This document shows, piece after piece, positions 56,118-64,000 of a stretch of DNA of 64,000 bases. The stretch comes from Cyathus striatus (Eukaryota; Basidiomycota; Agaricomycetes; Agaricales; Nidulariaceae): the NCBI GenBank assembly GCA_025738555.1, contig JAOVFP010000002.1:1674001-1738000 (forward strand). Direction: 5' to 3'. The position numbers and the translations under genes were made by a program. How positions within the stretch are numbered: the first letter of the stretch is position 1; every line of letters begins with the position of its first letter. The notes under the pieces were generated by a model. That model was given only the letters and a program-made list of their open reading frames with translations. It was not told the origin of the DNA and did no database searches.

Positions 56118-57841
56118 TGAGTCATGGCTATTATTGTGATTGATTGCTGTCAGTAAGCAGCAGGGGTGCACAGTGTTTCACTACTGGGAGCTTGATTGTT
56201 TGCAATTTGAGTTGGCATAATCAATGTATTTGCTCTGAAATCAATTAGAAGTATGTAATTAGAAATCATTAAATACATAGTTGGGATCTATCATGTGAAG
56301 TACAAAATCATTCAATAAAAGGAATCAATCAATCAGTATGTTGTAGAGCAGGCGTTTCACCTGCACTACAAAAATCAAGATATTACAATTTCCATTATGT
56401 AATCAAGTGATGCATGCATCGACGTGTTTGTTCACATTTGCATGCACACGCTCTCTCTCATTTCCCTTCAATGCCGACACTCCTGCATTGCCCACAATGC
56501 CGCAATTACTCAAGATCTTCAGTACTGCATACTACCAAGACCCATTAAATGCACAGTTTGCTTTACCAAAGGCCGTGTCAGCACCCTATGTCTCCCTCCC
56601 CCAAGTTTTTAGTTTACAAAATTTCTTCCAATTCATCAGTATGCTTTATGTTTCAAACCTTTCCTTTTCCTTCCAATAAATCTACAGTCTCTACACCTTT
56701 AATTTCTGTTCTATTCAACTATTCCTCATTTAGTGATCTCCTTATTCTAATTTTCTATAAAAATCATGTAACTACTCCTTCCTAACTCAGTTAACATTCC
56801 CCCATTTCTCAACACCTTAAAACACCTCAAGGTTGAATGGATGTTCACCAACTCACTTACTAATTTCTTTGTTTAGGTAGCAACTCACCTTTTACCTCTA
56901 CAATGTAGTTAGAAATCATTGAATATATAGTTGGGATCTATTATGCAAAGTGTGAAATCATTCAATAAATGGAATCAATATCATAGCTGAATCAATAAAA
57001 ATCAAATCAATAGGAAATGTAATGTAATCCTTTCAATTAAATGGTCCCCAATGACAATACCCATGTGGAAGTAAGGTTTTTAACCTTATGTACTTAACCG
57101 GTAGGCTATTTGGTCTTATGTAGGTAACATGCTTCACTGTATTTAACCTCTATTTGACTACTACTACTACTATGGACTTCATGAAATGAAGACTTCCATG
57201 TTCCCTCCCCTTCATCTACATGTTTCCTGCTAGATAATTTATAAAATTATTGTATTTAAACACTAGAATTCATATTTAGCTTAATCATGTACTGAACTAC
57301 TGTGGCAATATGTACATGAAGACATAAGGGAACATGCTTCATTTCACAAAGTCTGTAGTAGTAGTAGTCAAATAGAGGTTACATACAGTGAAGCACATTA
57401 CCTACATAAGACCAAATAGCCTACCAGTTAAGTACATAAGGTTAAAAACCTTACTTCCACATGGGTATCATCGTTGGGGACCATTTAATTGAAAGGATTA
57501 CATTACATTTCCTATTGATTTGATTTTTATTGATTCAGCTCCGATATTGATTCCATTTATTGAATGATTTCACACTTCGCATAATAGATCCCAACTATAT
57601 ATTCAATGATTTCTAACTACATACTAATTGATTGATTCCTTTTATTGAATGATTTTGTACTTCACATGATAGATCTCAACTATGTATTTAATGATTTCTA
57701 ATTACATACTTCTAATTGATTTCTGAGCAAATACATTGATTGCACCAACTCAAATTGCAATCAATCAAGCTCCCAGTAGTGAAACATTGCACACCCCCAC
57801 TGCTTACCAGCGGCAATCAATCACAAAGACAGCCACTGGTG
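56118..57841. mobile_element. Foldback element with ~500-bp arms
   Basis: The left arm (56118-56341 plus 56903-57213, interrupted by a TG...CA element) is the inverted complement of the right arm (57325-57841), with a spacer of about 110 bp. Shared words include GTGATTGATTGC, CAATCAATCAAGCTCCCAGTAG-like stretches and ATTTGACTACTACTACTA. The flanking duplication is AGCTCA (56112-56117 and 57842-57847). It splits the transposase codons just before the catalytic FIE box. There is no coding capacity. Confidence 0.85.
56342..56902. mobile_element. 561-bp TG...CA element, copy 2
   Basis: Same termini as copy 1. The target duplication is ATGT (56338-56341 and 56903-56906). It sits inside the left arm of the foldback element. 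The right arm of that foldback preserves the empty site with a single ATGT (complement near 57625), which proves the insertion boundaries. Confidence 0.9.
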
Positions 57842-59085
57842 AGCTCACAGTGGTATTTTGGATAAAAATTACAAATATGATCACATGAGGTTACAAGCTC
57901 TTCCAAATGAGACTTCTGATTCACGAAGTCAGGCTGTGTGAAAAGAAGCTGCCTGCAGCAGCAATCTGTACAGCCAATTTCACACTGGAAGCCATCACAC
58001 TGAGCTCACAAACTATTCTCTGGCCACAAGCCACACTTGTGAATTATTTGTTCCATACCTTTGAACCATCCAGGCATTGTGAGGTGATCTTCATCATAAT
58101 AAAAGCTTTGTATTTCACCATTTGGGAGAAATGTTGAACACATTTTTGGGCCTTCTTTGTGATGTGTCCAGGTCTCAGAAGGGTGCTTTGGCATTTTCCT
58201 TGCTGAAAGGGCATCAGCTGCATGCTTTTGATAGCTGGGTGCATTGTCAAATAAAAATATACCAGTTGCAAGGCCATTTGTTTTTGCCTCAAATACATCA
58301 ATGGCATAGTCCACCTGGTTCAGAAGATCATTTGAAGAAAAGTATCCATTGCGTTCTTTACCAGCTTTGAACACAACATGAGGATCCATGACTTCACCAG
58401 TTTCCCTAAGAAGAGTGAGCTAAAAATAGAAAATTGATTGATGACTTGGAGATTGAACTCACAGATCCGTGTGAATAAGTCTCCCCCATTCTCTGGTCAG
58501 GAAATCCAATATCATCACTGATGCTCCCTCCCCCTTCCTCTGTGGTGTTGGTTTGTCTGACTTATGACTCCAGTACTTCTTTCTCCTATCATTTTCATAA
58601 AATGTCAATTCATCATGGGTAATGGGGATCAAGCAAAGACATTGACCAAATGGAATAGGGAAACCTTCTGGTATGTGAATGAGTTTGCCATTGTTGTCAA
58701 ACAAAAACATTCTTTTTTCACATCTTTCCCAGTGATCTGCAAATCCATCATGATAGGCTATATTGTCTGGTCGTTCATGCCTGTCAACATACATTCCATT
58801 TGCTTTCTTGCTATACCACCAGCCATGCATTCCCAACCACCGCTTTGCTGTGCTCGGGCTAATGGTTTTTCATGCAAACCACATATCCTCAAGTTTGGCT
58901 TGCATATCTTCTGAGTCTTTAATGAAGTTGCAAATATCCTGTGCCTGTATGTATCCATCATTTACTATCTCTTGTAAATGCAGCTGAATTGCCTGTGAAA
59001 AGTCTTCATCCTGAAGAATGGATAAACATGGTCTGCTATAGCAATGGGATGGTGTGGAGGAATAAACTCGAGGACGCGTGGTGGG

Positions 59086-60391
59086 TGTCACACCTGACTA
59101 TAAGATATAACTACGATAATCCTAGAACAAAGTAGTTAGTAATTAAAGACGGCAACAAGAACTTAGCTGTTTGATATGAGGTTGATGTTGACGCTTCCAA
59201 TCGACCAGGTAACTCAGAAGACTCAGTATGCATGCGCACAAGTTAGCCAGAAAGGGAGGTAAGATTCTCCTCCGGTAAAACCTAGGATATATACAAAGAT
59301 GACAATGATGATGGGATAACGCACATGTGCTCTCACGTCGCCATAGCCCAGAATTAATAAGGTACGCGAGACCATATGAAATTTGAAAAGAAACAGAACA
59401 ATCCAAAAGTATAGTAATCGTTGTAAAGTAAGAGAAAGAGACCGTGATTGTAAAAAGAACATAAGAGAACTTACCACCTCGAATGCTCCTGCCACCAATG
59501 AACGAAGACTGCAGCTCGCTTGATGTGACCACGAAATACGATGTTGGAGCATTGATGACGGTTGGCTACTCTCCCCAGAAGTAGCCACGCAGTGGACGAG
59601 GCTGCGGCTCAACAACACGTAGATGGTGGCGGAGTGCTCTGTCATTGGACGCTTGTGGTCGGAGTATTCGGAGGGGGCAATGACGAAAGAAGAGCCTAGA
59701 GGTAAGGGTAACTTGAAGAAAGAGGGTGATGATAACAGATAAAACAAATACAGAATGATTGAGAGAAAATTGAAATGAAAAACGAATGGAAAAACGAACA
59801 GCCCAGTGCCTCAACCCAACTCCCTGTCCCTTCCACCAATCGGAGTATTGCATGACGAGGGTAGAGACCCAGTCACCATGCCACTGCATGCGAAGCACTG
59901 GTCTTGAGGACGAAAAGAATGGCTTGAAGATAAAAGAGGGGTCTTGATTGGGGTAAAACCCTAAGCCCTAGCATCATGGACCGTCCGAGGGGCGCATAAT
60001 GCCCAGTGAGTCTGGACATCATCTTGATAAACCTTGAGGAGACGTGCTGAAAGCCTAAAGAATACAAGGAAAGTAGAAAGCAGTGGGTAATATGGAAAGC
60101 AGCAAGTGGAACACGTTGTAGCATATGCGAGACACGACAGCGCATACACGCATCACGTGTTGTTTGGCATCAGCTTCCCAATATTTGGTAGCACCATGCC
60201 GCGTCTCTAAGTCCACACACAGAACGAAAATATAGAAATCTGAATGCACTGTTTGCACAGTGCGTCGTAAAACCAAAGTAAGCAGATAGAAATGAGTAGA
60301 TATAAAGTTAGAGTACATAGAAATAGATAATTAAAGATAAATGATAAAAGAAACGAAGTAAGTTTAATTATAAGTATAATACTGGGTTACA
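59086..60391 (-). mobile_element. Probable solo LTR (Ty3/Gypsy-like)
   Basis: On the minus strand the segment starts TGTAACCCAGTATTATAC and ends TATAGTCAGGTGTGACA, with TG...CA ends of the type seen in basidiomycete Gypsy LTRs. It is much richer in CpG than the surrounding transposon and it interrupts the transposase between GSRWYTG and the block leading to LSILQDEDF. No clear 5-bp duplication is visible (GTGGG versus CCAGT), so the ends may be off by a few bases or rearranged. The overlapping open frames inside it show no domain. Confidence 0.55.
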
Positions 60392-61925
60392 CCAGTATAC
60401 CATCTACTTCCTCCACAATGGTAATGTGGTAAGGTTGTTATTGAGATACTGGTGTATCCATGTTCATAGATTCCATGTGTGAGCTTTTCCATGTCCTTGT
60501 GAGCATGATGAAAATAATGAAGCTTCGCACCAGGTATAATTTAGATTATTGCTGAGATAGAGATTGAGCATACCCAGCATACCCATCAAGTGGGTGTGAA
60601 AGACAACATCAAGGGTTTTATCTTTACACTTGATGGTAAGCACAGCTTTTGTTCATTTTAACTTCCCAATGTTTTTCCAGTTATCAAGTTTCTTATCCAA
60701 GGCTGTTTCTTCAGTGCTGTCAGTTGGTCTTTGTCCTGAATGCAAGCCATTCAACATTTCATCAACACTCTTCCAATCTGGCTCTGTAACCTCTGTGGAC
60801 TGTGGTGTCATGACTTCAGGAGTGGGCACATGGAACCTAGACTGTGGGTCTGTTTATTTTCTCACATTAGTTACTGAAACTTCAGGAACAATGACTGTTA
60901 CATACCAATTGCTCTGCAAGAACACTGTTTTCACTTGGACTATGTTCTCTTTCTGTCCCCACAGCTGTATTCTCATCAACAACTGTGCTCTTTGCTGAGC
61001 CTGTGATCTCCCTTTGTTTATGGACCAAAAATCTGCCACAGAAGGAAACCCTTTCCTTGCAAGCTTGCACCCTTGCTGCAACTTGCATCATCTGCTACAC
61101 TCTGAATTTCCAAGATATTGCTTTGGATGCTTTGTATCATTATGCCACATGCACTCTGCCTCTTCAGCTGCTCATTGTGCTGATGTCAAAGTTGCCATGA
61201 ATACCTCCAGTGCACTAAGTTGAGCTGCTTTCTCTTCTGTGTCCAAATCTTCAAGTTCTGACTTGTTATCACTGTAGTTCTCGCTGTTTTCGTCAACATC
61301 ATTGTCATTCTGCTCCTCATTATTGGTATCAATATTAGTGTTGTCAAGATTGAGTGTGTCCTGTGCAGTTGCAACTGATTCTGGTGCCATCTCATGGATG
61401 GAATCAATCTGAATGTTATTTCTGGTCATGTCAGATGGGGTTTTCTGGGCTCGACAGACAGCATTTAGATTTTCTATGTGTGCCTTACTGGCTTTTGATC
61501 TGGCAGGCATGGTATTGCTGAGGAGTGTGCCAACTGTGCTGAAGTCTGCACCCCCTCCAGGGCCCTCCCACTCCCTGTTGGCACTTTGCTTCCGCCTTCT
61601 GAAAGTCATATGACACATTACAATGTCACATTTGTCATGTATTGTGACTGGCCAAATCTCAAACTTGAAAAATGCAAGATGATGCCATTTGCATGGAAAT
61701 TGTGTAAATAGTCTTTTTCTACAATAAAAAAAAAACATGTATCTAGACAATCAGATTAATAGTTATTCTACTTTTTTTTCTGGGACCTGTACCCTGTACC
61801 ATCTAGAATATATCCCAGTAATTATATTTAGGAAAGGGTTATGTGCTAGTGTGTAGATATTGTCAGTGTTGCTCTGCAAGAAAGCTTACATAAGGGGGTG
61901 CTGGAACTTAGTGAGCACAACCTTA

Positions 61926-62396
61926 GCTTTAGTATGAAAATCCTAACAACCATGCTCAAAATTCAACATCAGAAATTGATCCCTGACATTTGGCACCCAG
62001 CATTTCAGTTATTGGATTTGATTGCTTGGTTACACCCTTATCAGCATTGCAGCCTAACCCTATAACCACTAATTTGAAATTGAATCTTTGGTTTCATTAG
62101 TTTAGCATTTACACTACAGATTGAAAATGTAAAATAATGGATAATGAAAATAATTTATGATAGTTTCACTCTCAAAATAATGCAGGGAGCATTAAAATAT
62201 GCCGCCATAAATGATATAAGTAAGAACTTAATGTAGTAGCAGCTTGGTAGCGGCTGGTACTGTTTTCCACTATTTCTTTGTACACTAAATTTTGATGTTA
62301 GAATTGTAGATTATGTAGTTAGTTGCAATTGAATTTGATTTTACAGAAGTGTTTGCAGTACTTCAAACATCATATTTACAAAATTTCAAGAGCATA
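61926..62396. other. AT-rich spacer between two mariner-like elements
   Basis: No feature recognised. Confidence 0.4.
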
Positions 62397-62398
62397 TA

Positions 62399-63405
62399 AG
62401 ATAGTGGTCACAATGTTCCAGCACCCTTACATAATACAAACTTGACCTCAACTCAATCCCAAAATACCTTCCTCAACATTTATTTTTGCACAAATCTGAT
62501 TCCAAGAAGTTATTCTGTAGTGTATTTAAAGCAGAATGTTCAAAAAAGAAATTGAAAAAAAAGTAAATTGACTTCAGAATTTTGACAACAGTATTTTTAA
62601 ATAAAAGTTGTTCAGAATGCTTTATTATTACACTGCAGATAGGTTGGAAGCCTCTTTGGATTTTTGTCCCCTAATATTTTGTGGCTTATATAATCAAGTC
62701 ACGTGACTTTTCAGGTGACAGCAACCACCTTATGTGAAAAAAAAACAAAAGGATATCAACATTAAAAACATGTGTAGACATCCCAAAATCACAATAAACC
62801 ACCTATTAAACTTGAAGAATGGTTCTAGGAAACCAAAAGATCAATCTTGTAGCAGGACATCAGGGAAGCTGCAGGCCACTGTGGAGATTACAGACAGTGA
62901 AGATGACAAGTGCATGCTAGGATATGGTGTGAGTACCACTTCAGAAGCTTAATTACTTCAAAGAAACAGTTTCTGACAATATTGACTTATTGGACTCTGA
63001 AGAATTGGATCCATGTCTTGATGACATCCCACAACTTCAAATTCTTTGGTACACATAATACATAATGATAGCTCTCAACCTTACATATATAATTTTAGTT
63101 ATGCCAATCACTCAGCACACTTCATTGGCATATATAATCAGGGTCTAAGGCAGCATGAGCGAACAGAAGATACTTCTTCAAGAAATATCAGCTAATCTTA
63201 AGAGTGAATATCAATAATATATTTCTAATCTTACTTTGTAATACCAATATTAGTTATCTCACAAAAAATCCATACTCCATAGAGCTCTTCTGAGCTGATT
63301 CCTAGCACTTAATTTTTTGGATTTTTCTGAACCCGACATTTTGCACCTCTTGGCGCTTACATAATCAGCTTATGTAAGGGTGCTGGAACATTGTGACCAC
63401 TATCT
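62399..63405. mobile_element. 1.0-kb non-autonomous mariner-like element
   Basis: The termini AGATAGTGGTCACAATG...TTCCAGCACCCTTA and their inverted copy ending CATTGTGACCACTATCT are flanked by TA (62397-62398 and 63406-63407). The inner part GTTCCAGCACCCTTA is shared with the 55649-61923 element, so the two are related. Coding remnants near 62734-63050 (EITDSEDDKCML; SDNIDLLDSEELDPCLDDIP) resemble the acidic N-terminus of such transposases, but no catalytic part remains. Confidence 0.82.
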
Positions 63406-63407
63406 TA

Positions 63408-64000
63408 ATGCAAACTGAAGGGGTAGTATGTTTTTTGTTGTTTTTCAGAAATTTCAGCACACATCAGTCCTTTGTACAGCATTACACATTGTTACACACC
63501 TGTGACATTTGTAATCTGTCACAAGTCATGCTCAGTAAATATGATCAGACACCAACACTCCTGGCTGCCGACTTTTTTGCCATTTACAAAATCCATCCAA
63601 ATTCGACATCAATTATTTTAAATATTGACTAAACATTTTGGCTGTTGCAATATTATCACTATTGGCTGATGCAAAATCATAGACAAATATTACATTTTGT
63701 ACATATTTTGTATGAATACAAATGATTCTTTTTGTTCTAATTTTAGCTTCATCAAATTAAGTGTCAAATGTAACATTGTGAACATGTTTTGCCTTCACAC
63801 AAAATTTATCATTTTGTGTGACTGCAAAACCAGTGCAAAAGCCAACATTTATTTAAGTTTTGCTTAAAATAAAATGTTTAGTTTTCCCAAAAGATTTTGA
63901 CTATGGGAAAACTTTACTAAAATTTAAAGTTTTCACTCCAGCAAATCTTAGCATCCATTAGCATCTGACATCAGCATGTGTCAGCATCCATCAAAATATA
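63408..64000. other. AT-rich DNA, no recognised feature
   Basis: The open stretch 63393-63632 crosses the element end and has no recognisable domain. TTTGTATGAATACAAA and AAATTTATCATTTTGTG-like AT-rich words dominate. Confidence 0.4.

Larger units (their letters stand above)
55768..61510 (-). pseudogene. Tc1/mariner-like DDE transposase, split by two insertions
   Basis: The N-terminus MPARSKASKAHIENLN at 61510 leads into a long acidic region, then ARKGFPSVADFW (about 61045) and GMLGMLNLYLSNNLNYTW (about 60560). After a probable solo LTR, coding resumes with LSILQDEDFSQAIQLHLQEI (about 59020) and AKRWLGMHGWWYSKKANGMY (about 58800). The catalytic Asp boxes are ITHDELTFYENDRRKKYW (about 58610) and TGIFLFDNAPSYQKHAADAL (about 58240). 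A Cys-rich CTDCCCRQLLFTQPDF follows. Across the foldback comes the third catalytic box ELNFIEQYWGAAK (about 56095) and a tail ending at TAG 55768. In-frame TGA codons at 61172, 58870, 58006, 56072 and 55828 all fit CGA decay. It is inactive. Confidence 0.85.
55649..61923 (-). mobile_element. Tc1/mariner-like transposon, nested and inactivated
   Basis: The terminal inverted repeats AGGTTGTGCTCACTAAG... (continuing TTCCAGCACCC, left 55649 onward) and its complement ending at 61923 are flanked by TA (55647-55648 and 61924-61925), the hallmark of IS630-Tc1-mariner elements. Inside, one transposase gene on the minus strand spans almost the whole element. Removing the foldback (1.72 kb) and the probable solo LTR (1.3 kb) leaves about 3.2 kb, a reasonable size for an autonomous member. 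Confidence 0.85.

Noticed and set aside
59223..60318. Minus-strand frames of 87-174 codons in the TG...CA segment
   Set aside because: They overlap one another in different phases, show no domain and lie in a probable solo LTR.

Overview
The window is fungal nuclear DNA, most likely from an Agaricomycete (mushroom-forming basidiomycete). The host genes have short GT-AG introns of about 45-100 bases. The transposons belong to types common in Agaricomycetes: Plavaka, a Tc1/mariner-like family with a long acidic N-terminus, and an RNase H-bearing LINE. The protein families also fit: two multi-intron P450s, an AIF-like FAD oxidoreductase, a UbiA prenyltransferase and a seven-helix membrane protein. 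I cannot name the species. All gene models below were spliced and read by eye.

Layout. (1) 1-26 kb is a repeat compartment with little intact coding. A decayed Plavaka transposase (1-5.44 kb) is split by a 2.69-kb non-autonomous element with 234-bp inverted repeats. Then come CT-rich low-complexity tracts, a 537-bp palindrome, an unrecognised four-exon gene with one in-frame stop (8.65-10.3 kb), several minisatellites, a purine-only tract and a RecQ-like helicase fragment (20.7-21.5 kb). (2) 26-53.5 kb is a gene island richer in CpG: P450 (-), FAD oxidoreductase (-), a full-length LINE insertion (32.6-41.3 kb, -), seven-helix membrane protein (-), UbiA prenyltransferase (+), P450 (+) and GNAT acetyltransferase (+). 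(3) 53.6-64 kb is a transposon nest. A 6.27-kb Tc1/mariner-like element with TA duplications carries a transposase interrupted by a probable solo LTR and by a foldback element. The foldback is itself interrupted by a 561-bp TG...CA element. A second, non-autonomous element with related ends lies just to the right.

How the genes may work together: the UbiA prenyltransferase and a P450 sit head to tail 160 bp apart. A second P450 and an NAD(P)H/FAD oxidoreductase lie within 20 kb, so a small oxidative/prenylation (meroterpenoid-type) cluster is possible. This is inference: no polyketide synthase or other scaffold-forming enzyme is visible. The promoter and first exon of the UbiA gene were copied in inverted orientation 5 kb away.

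Two signals recur. Decayed elements carry many in-frame TGA codons where the frame and family suggest an arginine CGA, as expected from deamination of methylated CpG. In contrast, three otherwise well-preserved host genes each carry a single-base frame break beside a short homopolymer or repeat, so assembly error must be excluded before calling them pseudogenes. I found no CRISPR array, rRNA or convincing functional tRNA, and no clearly novel biological system. The best leads are the palindromic and minisatellite repeats, the nested insertions and the inverted duplication around the UbiA-P450 pair.
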